From: Carettochelys insculpta
Lineage: Eukaryota > Chordata > Testudines > Carettochelyidae
Direction: 5' to 3'
DNA length: 64,000 nt
NCBI RefSeq assembly: GCF_033958435.1
Contig: NC_134139.1
Coordinates: forward strand, 205,699,501-205,763,500
This document shows positions 53,401-64,000 of this stretch, piece after piece. A program made the position numbers and the translations under genes. The first letter of the stretch is position 1. The number at the start of each line of letters is the position of its first letter. Under the pieces are notes generated by a model. That model made no database searches. It saw nothing but the letters and a program-made list of their open reading frames with translations, and was not told where the DNA came from.

Positions 53401-56190
53401 CCTCTTTTTCCATTTCTTCCTCTACACCATTTTCACTTTCTCCTGCTTCCTCTTTCTCAGCTGTTTCCTCTTCTGAAATTCCTTGGTTAATTGCACAGTT
53501 TGATATATCCATAATTGTCTCTGCACATTCCTCTTCTCCATCAGCCTCCATTTCATATTTCATAAGCAACGTGTCTGGAGGAATTTTGCGCAGCCACTCC
53601 TGGACAACTTCTTCTGGAGATGTATTTGGCAGGGCAGAAGGTGCTAAATCACGTTTGTCCTCTGGTGCATTGGCCATTTGTAATTTTTCTTCCATTTTCC
53701 CTTTGCAGTAGTCACCGTCTTCTTTTTGATTATCATCCGAGTTATTTCCTGCTGCTTTCATTATGTTTGTTTCAGCTGATTTAGACCCTGAAGAAGTTGG
53801 TCTGGAGGAGTCTAATATTTCTTTCTGCTCTTTGTCCTCAGTCAGCACTGACTCTGTGCAGGCACTGGCGCTCAAAGAATTCTTCAACACGGCCGGTCGC
53901 AGTTTTTTGCTGCTCGGCTTTCCTTTTGGTGGAACAGGACAGTGCAAACTGTACATTGAGGCAACCTCTGAGGCTGACGCTCTGCTAGAATTTTCCACCT
54001 CAGCACGAAGATTCTTCATTTTTTGCCTCCTGGATGATCGTGTTGCACTGGATTGTGAGGAGCCATCATTGCTTATTCTTGACACCTCAGCCTCTACACA
54101 TTTGCCCTGCATATCTGAGTAAGAAGAGATTCTCGAACTTGAACTTGGGGGATATCCATTCTCAGCCTCAGTGGGCTGATCACATTTTGAGCATAAAGAT
54201 TCTGACATGCTTCCACGTCTAGAGCTTGGGGTCTCAGAACGAACTTTGGCGTGTCCCTCTCCATTGTTTCTGTTAGAATTTGAGAAACTTGAAGCAGGGG
54301 ATGACATCTTACTGCTTTCTTCTGACTGGCTGCCCTGTTTGGTGCCTTTTGAAGACTTACTGTAGCACTTAGAGGTGCAGCTTGTGCCTTGGTCCTCATT
54401 ATTAATAGGAAGTGGAGCTGCTTCATTCTTTGATGATGCACTTGAAGGAAGAGAGTCTGAATGAGGTGTGTGGTTTCCAATAGACTTTTTTGTGATTTCA
54501 CAAGAGCTTTTGGAGTAGTTGGATACTCTGCTGTTTGATCGGGAAACTTCTGCATGGAGAGAATTTTTCTTCTTTTTCTTAGAAGTTGATTCAAGTGATG
54601 ACATGGACATTTCAGAACGTGCCTCCAGATGAATCTTACTGTGCTGGCTTCTCTTTGATGCTCTGGAGGAACAAGAAGCATTGCAAACAAGTATTTCCTC
54701 ACTATCACTCCTCCTGCTGTTTCCATCACAAGCTTTGGAATGGTAAGATCCTTCCATGGAATGTCTTTCACATTCACTGAAGTCATCTTTGATCGATTCG
54801 CTGGGCACCCTTTGTGCTGACACTGAACCAACTTCATCATCGTGGTTGTCTTCTTGTTCTGCTTCCTTCTCTTCAGCATCTTTCTTAGGGCAGGACTCAC
54901 TGGAAAAGGAAGAGATCACTGGGTTATTGTCAGAATGGTCGTGCTGGTGACTCTTTGCTCTCAGCCCGCTGGACTTGCTAGACCTGCTGCACATACTATT
55001 AGCAGAACTTGAGCATGCAGCAGTATCTTCATCTTCTTCTGCCTTTTTCAAAGTGCAGGATGACATGGTCCTTGCCATGCTATTAGTTTCCTCACACATA
55101 CTTTTCTTACATTGTCTGGAGTGCAGAGATGACTTTGAGATGCTACTTCCAACCCTGCTGACTTCAATTTCATCCACTTCACCCTTTGACCCCTTCACCG
55201 AAGAAATGTCAATGTCGTTTTCATCCTCGTTCTGTGACTGGGTCTTACTGGCTTCATCTTCATCAACAGTTTCTTCGGGATCCAGGTTGTTTTCATAGCT
55301 TGAATGTGAGACTGGTCCTAAAGATGACGCCTTTTGGCTACTGCTAGTGTTCATTCGGGAGTGTTCCTGGTGTTCTTCTCCACTGGAGGCAGCTGTAGAC
55401 AAAGCACTTTGATAGCTATGCTTTTTAATGTTACGGCACTCCACTCTGTTTTCTGTCATCTCCGAATAGCAAGAAGACTCCTGCATGATGTGCTCGGAAT
55501 ACTCTTCGCTGGATGTGGTGCGGACACTGTCTAGGGAGGTAATCTTTTTGCGGACGACCCGCCTACGTGAAGACGTGCTGGAGCACGAAGACCGTGCGTG
55601 CCAAGTATTTCTTACGTCAGGCTCTTCTTTCTGGGGAGCATGCATGGGGTTCTTCCAAATGTCATAGTCCTGGTGCTGCTTGCCACAGCTGTTGCAATGC
55701 GTTTCCTCAGATTCTGACTCGTCGAGTTTTGAGGTGTAGGAATCAGCATCACAGGGATACAATGAGTCTTCTGCCTCTGAGCTGACATCTAGATTCATTT
55801 TCTGTATGGGGTCCACTCCATTTTCTTCCTCTACCCCTGACTCTTCACAGGGTATGTTATTCATGAAATTGGACTTCTTGATCTGTGTGGACCACTGAAG
55901 AGTCTCGTCATTTAGCAAACGAAAGCGGACTTTCATCTCGACGGACAGACTGCCATCCTTGTTCACATGCACCCGTTTTTCAATGTCATCGTTGACTAAG
56001 GAATGGACCAAGTCTCCTGCTTTTCCATGTGGACAGTTGTTTGAGAAAGGAGCACCATTCTCCAGGGATGCATTGAGACCATTTGCATAGGATTTTTCCG
56101 ACGATAAGGAAAATCTCATTGACCTGTTGCTTGAAGCTGACCTTGGGTGGATAACACTTTTTTTGGCTTTCAGTCCAAAGTTCACTGGAA
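50408..56190 (-). CDS. RP1L1: RP1L1 terminal exon (exon 4)
   Basis: One open frame of 5,783 nt, from the acceptor tgtattcctcag at 56191 to TAG at 50408, encodes about 1,926 residues. RP1L1 is a microtubule-associated protein of the photoreceptor axoneme. Conserved blocks in order: NFGLKAKKSVIHPR and VNKDGSLSVEMKVRFRLLND (56190-55900); HCNSCGKQHQDYDIWKNPMH (near 55700); a long Ser-rich part; SPEEVVQEWLRKIPPDTLLM (near 53620); VQIMKALLSSKQEAK, SLPEVSPTMGRKLS and ALWFG (53235-52960); WVLRLLKKIEKEFMTHYVSA to EKELRKIKSRAGRRPPRPPD (52290-52050); YCPCDACLRKKM (near 51840); and a Glu-rich acidic tail ending DQDDLDF. One huge last exon is typical of RP1 and RP1L1. The Glu-rich tail favours RP1L1; RP1 is the alternative. 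The frame extends upstream to an ATG at 56248, but that lies in the intron. Confidence 0.9.
51200..51660 (-). repeat. RP1L1: Glu-rich coding low-complexity tract in RP1L1
   Basis: Almost pure GAG/GAA codons give EEEAAKEEEEEQAQEEEEEA and similar runs, with the unit EEEAAKEEEE seen twice within 51360-51440. The plus strand is a polypyrimidine tract. Mammalian RP1L1 also has a Glu-rich, repeat-containing C-terminus of variable length. Confidence 0.85.
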
Positions 56191-56281
56191 CTGAGGAATA
56201 CAAAACAAAATGAAGGAGACATAATGAGAACTCACGTAAAGGTAACACAAAACATGCAAGGACAAATCTTCAGCTGGGGTA

Positions 56282-56595
56282 AATAGAAATCTTAGAATCT
56301 TAGGGCTGGAAGGGACTTCAGGAGGTCAACAGGCCCAGCCCCCTGCCTAAAGCAGGATCAAGGCTATCTAACTCATCCCAGACAGGACTTTGTCAAGCTA
56401 TGACTTAAAAACCTCTAGGGATGAAGATTCCACTACTTTTCTATGTAACGCATCCCAGTGTTTCACTACCCTTCTAGTGAAATCGTTTTTCCCTAGTATC
56501 CAACCTAGACCTCTCCCACCGAGAGGTCCCACTTCTTGTTCTGCCATTCATCACTACTGAATACCACTGTTAAATTCAGTAGTGCTCTACCAGTT
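56282..56595 (-). mobile_element. CR1 LINE 3' fragment in intron
   Basis: The plus strand shows tcttagggctggaagggact, tcaggaggtcaacaggccca, gcctaaagcaggatcaaggc and ttctgccattcatcactac. This is the reverse complement of the KHWNAL-type CR1 3' end, in the same transcriptional direction as RP1L1. Confidence 0.88.
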
Positions 56596-57835
56596 GTGAC
56601 AGACTCAGGGTAGCTGGCTACTATAACTTGGTGGAGGGCAGATATACCAGGATATGGGTGAATGGTTTTTCAGTTCCCTGAATAAACTGCCAGAGGCTGT
56701 TGCCATGTAATCAAGTCAGGCAGACACCAGAGGCTACTTAAGAGCTAGCCTGAAGCAGCACACTAATCAGGCACCTGCAGCCATTAAGGCCTGCTGGGCT
56801 GTTTTAAAAGGTTTCTCCTCAGGTAAAGAGGATGAAGGAGAAGAGTGAAGGACTGAGAGGAGGAAGTGAGTTGCTAGAGAGTGCCTGTGCTAAAGAAGAA
56901 AAGATTTGCTCAGCTACCAGGAAGAGGGTACTAGGGGAGCATTTGAGGAAGTGGTCCAGGGAAAAGGCCACCGTAGAGGGGTTAAGGGGAAAAAACTCAT
57001 CAGTTACCACGAACTAGGACTCATGGCCTGGAAACCCAGAGTAGAGGGTGGGCACAGGTTTCCCCACAATCCTCTGCAGACCACAAAGAGTCTGCTCGTG
57101 GAAAAGGGGCCAGGATTATGGAGGGGCTTCCCCCACATCCTTTGGTCCAGTTTCGAGGATGGCTCAGTAAGCTGTGACTCTGGCCTTTAGAAAGAGGTAA
57201 GAGGCATTGGGGAATCTCCCCAAAAACCTCTGAGGCCTACAGTAACCACCTAGGTGCACAGGACCCACAAGACACAGCTGGAGCTTTTCCACAGGGTGTA
57301 TACCTGATAAGGGTCTGAACATAATTAACAGATGTGCCATAAACTGTGAATATAGAATGAAGAGTTCACAGTAAAAGTTTCTATTCTTTAGCTTTTCTTG
57401 TTAAGGCTAGTTTAAATTATGAATGTTTCAGAACCTTCTGTTCTATCCCAGATTGCAGAAAACCAGTATGTTCTGCAACTTCCCCCATCCCTGTTTTGTG
57501 TCACTTCACATAGGTGTATCCCTAGCTATGTTTAAATACCTGTGTGGAAGACCTGCCCAAGCCATTAGAGAAATGCGTGGGGAACCATACATTATTGTGT
57601 GTGGTTTGCTGATCCACCTGAGTGCTGACAAATGTCCATGGGGCACAACATACGTTGGAGGGAGCTCACCCAATGCAGCAGGTACATGACTGAATAATAA
57701 GGTATATCAGGATTCAGGGGGCCCTATCATCACAAAGGTGCAAGAAGGCGTAAGGGTCTGATCAAGAGTAGACTATGTATGAAAGGCCCAGAAAAGAAGG
57801 ATGAATCAGCAAACACAACTAAGAACAGAACAGAA

Positions 57836-58066
57836 CAGAGCTGGGAAAAGTATCTAAAAAGTTAGTTGAGTAAAAGTGCAGCTGCTTTGGGTGGGGGGGA
57901 TGTACTTAAGTACAAGATACTGGTGTCCTGCTGGGAAACTACTTGAGTAAAAGCAAATGCATGGGCGCACACGCACACGTCACAACTAGATTGAACTCAA
58001 GTATGCAGAAGTAAAAGCTGCTGCACTTTTACTCAAGTAACTTTTTGGGTACTTTTTCCAGCTCTG
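57836..58066. mobile_element. palindromic hAT-like MITE
   Basis: About 45-bp inverted ends: cagagctgggaaaagtatct ... gagtaaaagtgcag on the left, and inversely cagagctggaaaaagtaccc ... gagtaaaagtgcag on the right. The 8-bp flanks gaacagaa (57828-57835) and gagcagag (58067-58074) match at six positions. The motif set (agtaaaagtgcag, tacttaagtac) is common in vertebrate DNA elements. The interior has an acgcacacg segment. Confidence 0.75.
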
Positions 58067-58089
58067 GAGCAGAGGCACCAGCTTTCTCC

Positions 58090-59660
58090 TTTCCCGTGGG
58101 GTACACAACCATCCTTTAGACCCAGGCCCTTCCTCTCAAGGCCCCACCCTGCCTCTTCATGCCCCCTCATGCCCCAACCCCACATCTTCCAACCACATTC
58201 TGCTCTTCCCCCAATTGCTCCTCGTCCCTGTGTCTCCCACTCCCCCAGTACCACCTCCATCCTGCTGGACAGCTGATAGCTGACTGTGGGGCACTGGGAG
58301 ACGCTAGGAGGGAGGGGGAAGAATCGATCAGTGAGACGTCGGCCAGCAGAAGACACTGGGGGGGGGGATTTGCTGGCTGCCAGTGGGTGCTAAGCACCCA
58401 CTTCTCTTCTTCCATCAGTGCTCTAACCCTGGAGCACCCATGCAGTTGGCACCTGGGCCTGAGCAGGAGAGTGCTTCTTACTCGTGCAATTCTCTGCTGT
58501 TCCAGGCTCCCCAGCATTGGGGCACCTTGGTCCCAGCCTCCTGCGAGCTGTAATTCTTTGCTTTCATTACAGGAGCTGGGCCCCATGTGGGAGTGGCTCA
58601 GTCAGGCTTAGCGGCCTGAGGTGCATAGAAAGTCAGACTAGAAAATTTGGTGGCCTTGAATTCTACGATTCTGTGACTCAAAGCAGGTCCCACCTAACCA
58701 CACATGCGCACATTGCACACGGTTGTGAGGGTGTGGGGAGGAACCCAGTGGCACTGAATGCTCTTGACCCCAGACTCTTCTGCTGCCCTTGGCCCCACCC
58801 CTTCCAGGAGGTGGTGCTGGGCTTCCCTCCCACCTTGCCCTCGATCCCCCGGTGGCGGTCGGCCCTGCTGCCTGCCACACCCATCTCTGAGACTCAGCCC
58901 CCCTCCTCCCTATGTCACTCATTCTCCCCCACCCTCCCTCCCTTTCACTTGACTGGGGCAGGGAGCTGGGATGCGGGAGGAGCTGAGGGTTCCAGCTGGG
59001 GGGTGTGGGCTTTGGTGCAGCCAGACATGTGGGGTTCAGGTTGTAGGAGGGGGCACCAGGCTGGGGCCAGAGTTTGGGGTGCTGGAGGAGATGTAGGAGG
59101 AGAGTCTGGAATGGGGCCAAGAGGCTCTGGTGCTGAATGGAGCTCAGAGTTGGGTTTCAGGATGTAGGCTCTGGGAGGGAGTTTGGGGGCGGGGGAGGGA
59201 GGCTCAGGGCTGGGGCAAGGAGTTGGCATGTGGGGCAGGGTAAGGTGTATGGGCTGCAGGAGGGAATTGGGGTGCAGGAGGAGGTTCCAACCTGGGGCAG
59301 TGCGTTCAGGATGGGGACTCCGGCCTAGTGGTGCTTACCTCAGGATGTTCCCAGGCAGTGGAACAGTGAGGCTAAGGGAGGTTCCCAACCTGCCTTGGCT
59401 TTGCGCTGCCCCTGGAAGTGGCCAGCACGTCTGGTCCCTAGGCAGAAGCACGGCCAGGTGGCTCTACATGGGGTGTGCTACTGCTGACTGCAGGCACCAC
59501 CCCACAGCTCCCATTGGCTGCAGTTCCTGGCCAATGGGAGCTGCAGAGATGGACCTGGGGGTACAGGCACATGCAGAGCTTTTCTGGCTGCCCCTCTACC
59601 TGGCAGCCAGAGACAAATGCCAGCAGTTTCTGGGAGCTGCATAGAACCTGGGAGCATGTC
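58090..59660. repeat. GC-rich interspersed repeat, longest copy
   Basis: Contains tgccccctcatgccccaacc, ggggcagggagctgggatgc, ggctctgggagggagtttgg and ggggtgcaggaggaggttcc, then gcttacctcaggatgttccc and agctcccattggctgcagtt with cctggccaatgggagctg (59500-59546). The last two form a palindrome with facing ATTGG and CCAAT boxes. It could be two tandem or nested copies, as similar words begin at both 58100 and 58950. ORFs here (for example 58484-59167, 227 codons) are compositional. Confidence 0.65.
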
Positions 59661-60067
59661 TAAAGTTTGCTATGCCACTGACCCGACTTTTAATGGCCTG
59701 GTCAACGATGCAAGGTCCCTTTTCAACCAAGTGTTCTGCTAACCTGGAGGTTTTGAGGAGACAGAGGCAGGAAAAGAGGCAGGCAATTTCTAGAAGGGAA
59801 GTGAAGAGGCAGAGACTGGGAAAGGGAAAACAGGAAGTCAGAGGGAGGAAAGGACATAGAGGAAAATTCAAAAGGAGGAAGCCAGAGAGAACAACGGGAA
59901 AGTGGAAGTATTTGACAGTGGTTAAACGGAGAGATGTGCCTGCATCCAATGTCCACATTAGTTCCTTACAACATTAGCATTCCTCTCCACTCCCCTGGCT
60001 GTCCCGAGGGACATGTGTGGGTGACCAACAGCCCTGCAGCAAGCTACCTGGCACAGCACCCGCTCAC

Positions 60068-60245
60068 CGTCTTTCCTGCTGCCGTTGTTTTCACTCATGG
60101 TGTTGCCACTGGATTGGGAAGCCAGGCCGGGGAGCTTCTCAGAAGAGCGTCTCCTCAAATTTTCCATCACAAGGGGTTTAAATGGTTCCCGGCCCACACA
60201 CACCAGCATGCTGGGGCAGTGGAGCAGCGCCTGCATGCTGTCAAT
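60068..60245 (-). CDS. RP1L1: RP1L1 exon 3 (end of second doublecortin domain)
   Basis: 178 nt. Acceptor: a pyrimidine tract then cttccctccag, exon from 60245. Donor: GACG|GTGAGCGGG, exon to 60068. Starts in phase 0 (Ile) and ends in phase 1, matching exon 4. It encodes IDSMQALLHCPSMLVCVGRE, PFKPLVMENLRRRSSEKLPG, then LASQSSGNTMSENNGSRKD. VCVGREPFKPL is the last strand of a DCX domain (compare ACGPEKF in doublecortin), followed by the SSEKLPGL linker of the RP1 family. The length is close to RP1-family exon 3. The upstream exon with DCX1 and most of DCX2 was not found before the window edge. Confidence 0.88.
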
Positions 60246-60369
60246 CTGGAGGGAAGAAAACAGCTGCTGAGTCATGCAAGTGGGCCAGAAGAGCCTCCAA
60301 ATACGGGAAAGGTTGTAGACTCTGGGGATCAATGGTCCTCCAGGTCCACAGAGGTGGGGACAGGAAGGA

Positions 60370-60480
60370 ACCAGCTCATTTTATGGCAAAGGAGATTCAG
60401 GTTCAATACGAGGAAAAACTTCAGCTGTGGCATCCCAGGCACGGGTGGTTAAGACCAGGTTCGCCAAACATCTCTTATGG
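60370..60480 (+). mobile_element. CR1 LINE relic
   Basis: ggcaaaggagattcaggttc, aatacgaggaaaaacttcag and gtggttaagaccaggttcgc resemble the CR1 segment between the GHQ-like motif and the 3' end, highly diverged. Confidence 0.5.
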
Positions 60481-61292
60481 GAGGTCTAGCTTGGGCCTGA
60501 CCTTTGCAGAACCCACCCGGCCCTGCACTTTTATTATTCTGTCACCATTGCTTCATGCGCCAGACCCAGCACAAGGTAGGATACAATGGAACCCCCCTTG
60601 TGCTAACGCCACTCGTAGCAAAGGGAGAACCTCCAGTCACTCCACTGCACTCAGGCCTGCCGCCAGCGTGGGAGGGGCAAAGTGAACGACTGCCCTATCC
60701 TGACCCCATCTGCACAAGGCCCCGCCCCTTTCGGGGTGTGGAATGGAGCTCTCCTTCCCTCCTCGCCTGGGGGCCCAATGCATCTGTCAGCCCCGCTGAT
60801 GGCGCCCCAACAGGTTTCTCCTTTCCGGGTAAGCCTGCCCTGCAATGGAAGTTGTGAGTGAAGTTCAAGGAGGCGCTCCCCCATGCGCACACACTCTGGC
60901 TGCGAGCTGGTGAAAACAGCTATGAATAGCCGTGAGGACACAGGGGTGTGGGACTGAGAGCAAACTGGCAACCCAACCCCAAATCCAGGGAGCTGACCGG
61001 CCATTGAAGCCCCTGCTGCCACGCTGCCACTGCAACTGAAAGCCCTGCGAGCTGGACTAAAGCTAGCCTGGGGATATCTGCCCAAGTGGCAATCAGACCT
61101 TTAGCTGCAGGGTGGACATGCCCTGAGAGTGAGGTTGCACTCTGCTGGCAGGGAATGTTTGCTGCATCGTGCTCACACTCCACACAGCTGGTTCCTCTGC
61201 AGTGCAGCAGCTACCCCCTGCCCTGGAGAGCAGCTGCATGCTGCATTCCAGAGAGAGCTCTCCTACTGCTCTAGGTAGACCACCTCCAACGC

Positions 61293-61471
61293 CAGTGCTC
61301 CCTGTAAGCTGAGCCCAGGAGAGACGCAGGTGCCACCCAGCTGATTAGAAAAGCACCACAGTGCCCATAGCTGGCAGCATGTTTCTACTGGTGGTGCACA
61401 TCCCCACATGCCTTGGGAAATAAAATTTATTCTGCACATGAGTGGGGGGAGGAAAATCAGAGGGAACGTTG
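61293..61471. mobile_element. hAT-type MITE (CAGTGTTCCCT family)
   Basis: Left cagtgctccctgtaagctga; right atcagagggaacgttg. The interior cacccagctgattagaaaag, ctggtggtgcacatcccc and aataaaatttattctgcaca match the copy at 31356-31552 in the same orientation. Confidence 0.7.
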
Positions 61472-63084
61472 TGTAGCACTGTCCACAATGATGCTTTCCA
61501 AAGTTGTCGCTTGTTGTGATCAGGGGTGTGTAGGGCTTTTTCATGCCCCTGAGCAAGAAAGTTAGAGCTCAGTCACTTGGCTGTGCAGACAAACCCTAAA
61601 GGAACAAAAGAGAGAAGAGAGGCTGCTATATTCCCAGCATGCAAAGAAGTTAAATATAAAACATAAAACACTTGTACTGGAGGGTACAATGTTATTCTAC
61701 TTTATTTCTTAAAATCCAGAACCTTAAGCCGCTTCTTGTCCCCTTGACATCACATTTTGTTTTAATGGAAATTATTAGACAGTATTACGGGGGCGGGGGA
61801 GAATAAATCCATTAAAAATTCTGAGGGGCTCAGGCACTGGGGGTATTATATAAACATTAGATAGATCTGACAGACAGTTCGATGGATAAATACAGACGGG
61901 CCAAATCTGGCAGGCCTGTTCAGTTTTGCCTTAGTAAGGTCTGCAGAATGAAGCCTTTAAGAGAGAATTAGTGATAAAAGTTGATGATCCACTAATTATT
62001 AGTATTAATTATCATTTGTAGTGCTGTAGCACCTGGAGCCCCCATTTTGCCAGTTTTTTAGCAAACATAACATAGAGAGAAAGTATCTGGCCTGTGAAGT
62101 TTACAATCTAAGTAGCACTTTGACTAAGTCCTCAACATGAAAGATCCTGCTTCTGTGCCAATTTTTTTTTTTAATTAAGAGAAAATAGAAGAAGGAACCA
62201 GCCCAGAAAGATCAATCTATCTACATATTTCCTGAGCTGGTTTATATTTGTGTCTTTCTAGACTAGCATTAAGAATAAGTTCATAATTTCAAAAAAAGTT
62301 CCAGACATTGTTAATCTATAATTACAAAAAGGAACAATTTTAGGACTTTTTGGGCCAATATGTCTGTCAAAAAATTTCGGTTTAAAAATTATCTGTTTTT
62401 TACCTCCTGCCCCTTTTTTCCCCTCCACTTATCTCCATTTTGCCAATGGGAATTTTTAAAAAGTGAGGAATGTGAGGGGAAAGAAAGAAGTTAAACCAAA
62501 CCCAAACCTGCTTATACACAGGCATTTTTTCCAGATTTGTTTTTTCAAAATAAGAAGAATAAAAACAGAAACATTGAAAAATTAATTTTGTAGAAAAGTT
62601 CACTTCATAAAAAGACCACTTCAGGAGATGGAAAATATTTATATCCTGATTTTTTCTCTCAGCTGTAGCATATGTTTATCTAAAAGTTTATATCATCTGC
62701 ACCACTGTGGCAGCCTGAATGCAGAAAATATATGATACTGTCTTCTTCCTTAGTGTAAATGCACACAGCTTGAGAAATCAATGGAGTTAAGCCAATTTAT
62801 ACTAGCTAAGGGGCTGAGCCATGCTGCCCAATCAGAATTCTTTCTTAAGGAATGTGCTTATAGTCACTTGATTATTTAAAATAAGATGTCCCCAATGTAA
62901 CATATGAAGTAGCAACAGCTTTTTAGCTCTGCGTCTATATATAAGCAACATCTTTCCTAATTAATTACTAGCAACGGTAATTCACTGAGAACCCTGATGG
63001 GCCTCTAAACATGGCATTTCTTTGTAAAGACCGAACAGGCTGGCGTGCTCTTGTATGACACGCGTATGACAACTTTGAAGAGCA

Positions 63085-63238
63085 GCGATGCGTATGCCTC
63101 ATTGATGTTCATGAGAGGAAGAAAGCAACAGCAGCCGCCGCACCAACAGAGCCAGGACAATTCCCTTGCCCCCACTGTGAACGCCCATGCCGTTCAAAGC
63201 TTGGACTCCTCAGCCACATGCGAGTCCACAACCAATGA
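63085..63238 (+). pseudogene. LINE-type relic with C2H2 zinc-finger motif
   Basis: The frame ending TGA at 63236-63238 reads CVCLIDVHERKK, an Ala-rich linker, then FPCPHCERPCRSKLGLLSHM and RVHNQ. This is a perfect C-X2-C-X12-H-X3-H finger. Fingers of this type (C..C.R.CRSK.GL..H.R.H) are known at the C-terminal end of some non-LTR retrotransposon ORFs, so I read it as a LINE relic inside RP1L1 intron 2. No surrounding RT motif was recognised. Confidence 0.5.
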
Positions 63239-64000
63239 GCCTGTGCAAGCTCAAGACATCATTGTCGGACATGACAGACTACCTACTATTTTTGTAAATA
63301 CAGCTGCTGCAATGAAAGGGTTTTCACAAATAATTTTGATCACATTCATTTTGTCCCAAGCTCTCCTGTTGCACCTGTAGAATACAGATCTGTAGGACTG
63401 AAACAATAGCTCAATCAGCCACAGCAAAACATTTCACTCATTTCTCTGCAAATATTAATGATTGGGCACACAAAAGCAGGAAAACAGGACATTATTTGTC
63501 GGGACAATCAATACGGTCTCATTCAGCAGTACTAAAGTATCTTGGAAATAGAGGACCTGATCCTGCATTCAGCATCTTCTGAACACGCTCAGCACATTGC
63601 AGAATGAAACCTGTACATTGCGTCTTATGCTTTTCTTTTTGTGTCATGGAAATTAATAATTAAAATGACAGGTGTCCCATCTGGAACCCTTACCCATTCA
63701 AGTGCCTTAAACTCCCTGGGTGAAATCCTGATCCCACTGAGGTCAACAGACTTCCACTGACTTGAGTCCCCTATCTGTAAGTAAAACACCCACACTACGG
63801 CTATGAGCCTGATTCTGCCATCTTTACATTTACTCGAGCAGTTCCACTGACTTGGTACGAGAAATCCATAAGCAGTCAGGTTACACACCGCCATACCTGG
63901 CTCTTGTGAGAGGACACCTACCATACAGCTTTCAGAGGCAGACTTTGGAGGGAAGAATGCTGGGATTGGTTAAGATGCTTGAGGGAGCATTTCATAGAGA

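Larger units (their letters stand above)
56191..60067 (-). other. RP1L1: RP1L1 intron 3
   Basis: 3,877 bp with donor GACG|GTGAGC at 60068/60067 and acceptor TCCTCAG at 56191, preceded by a T-rich tract. Phase 1 on both sides: exon 3 ends with the first base of a codon and exon 4 starts with its second, giving GTT (Val). Contains a CR1 fragment, a palindromic hAT-like element and a long GC-rich repeat. 56600-57835 and 59661-60067 hold no repeat I recognise with confidence. Confidence 0.85.
60246..64000 (-). other. RP1L1: RP1L1 intron 2 (partial, runs off window)
   Basis: At least 3.75 kb. No DCX-coding exon was recognised on the minus strand, so exon 2 lies beyond the window. The stretch 61472-63080 is AT-rich (taattattagtattaattat, ttcaaaaaaagttcc) with no recognised repeat. 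60485-61290 is GC-rich without a recognised feature. 63690-63780 has the old amniote repeat words gaaatcctgatcccactgag and actgacttgagtcccctatc. Confidence 0.7.

Noticed and set aside
56191..56248. ATG at 56248 as the start of a single-exon 1,946-residue gene
   Set aside because: A strong splice acceptor (tgtattcctcag) lies between it and the conserved RP1-family sequence, and exon 3 upstream joins in the right phase. The first 19 codons are intron.
58484..59167. 227-codon ORF and several overlapping ORFs
   Set aside because: Lies in the GC-rich interspersed repeat; similar open frames occur in the other copies of the family and have no conserved motif.
59331..59345. good-looking splice donor on the minus strand (ctgaggtaagcac) in RP1L1 intron 3
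   Set aside because: It belongs to the GC-rich repeat; the copy at 42705 has a similar word. No coding sequence precedes it.
1..64000. CRISPR arrays, prophage, operons, tRNA or rRNA genes
   Set aside because: No regularly spaced identical repeats with unique spacers, no prokaryotic gene layout and no tRNA cloverleaf or rRNA core words were seen on either strand.

Overview
The window looks like nuclear DNA of a non-avian sauropsid, most likely a turtle. There are no operons, RNA genes or compact ORFs. It is crowded with CR1 LINE fragments, Penelope-like elements carrying a GIY-YIG nuclease, old MIR/CORE-SINE relics, hAT/pogo/PIF-Harbinger-style non-autonomous DNA transposons, and many TTCGAA-rich 'GTCTACAC'-ended elements. 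The turtle call is an inference from this repeat mix; no taxonomic marker gene is present.

Only one host gene is supported. At the right end, on the minus strand, are the last two exons of a retinitis-pigmentosa-1 family gene, best called RP1L1. Exon 3 (60245-60068, end of the second doublecortin domain) and the giant terminal exon 4 (56190-50408, about 1,926 residues, acidic C-terminus) have matching phase-1 splice sites across a 3.9 kb intron. The upstream doublecortin exon(s) and promoter must lie beyond base 64000. The exons carry the photoreceptor-axoneme protein's tail; both introns are full of transposons.

Layout: 1-7.5 kb is intergenic with a 31-bp G-rich minisatellite, three MITEs and a CR1 tail. 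7.6-9 kb holds a young CR1 and an older LINE relic nested in an older repeat. 10.4-11.6 kb holds a 352-bp palindrome and a pogo/Tigger-like element. 14.6-18.5 kb holds an inverted Penelope insertion, two CR1 copies and a GC-rich repeat. 22-27.2 kb is a nested cluster: a two-tailed Penelope insertion, a stack of MITEs, and a CR1 split by a second CR1 and a Penelope element with an 11-bp target duplication. 29.2-37.3 kb is a dense block of CR1, hAT and Harbinger-like copies. 39.8-49.7 kb holds more of the same, including a near-identical sister of the young CR1 and a Harbinger-like copy with TTA target duplications just downstream of RP1L1. 50.4-64 kb is RP1L1.

I found no CRISPR-like, phage-like or bacterial system. 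The most unusual signals are the Penelope insertions whose two ends both carry outward-facing 3' tails, the layered transposon nesting with readable target duplications, and paired ZNF143-like and CCAAT-box palindromes in otherwise anonymous DNA. All element classes were assigned by eye from coding motifs, termini and target-site duplications; boundaries without a target duplication are approximate.
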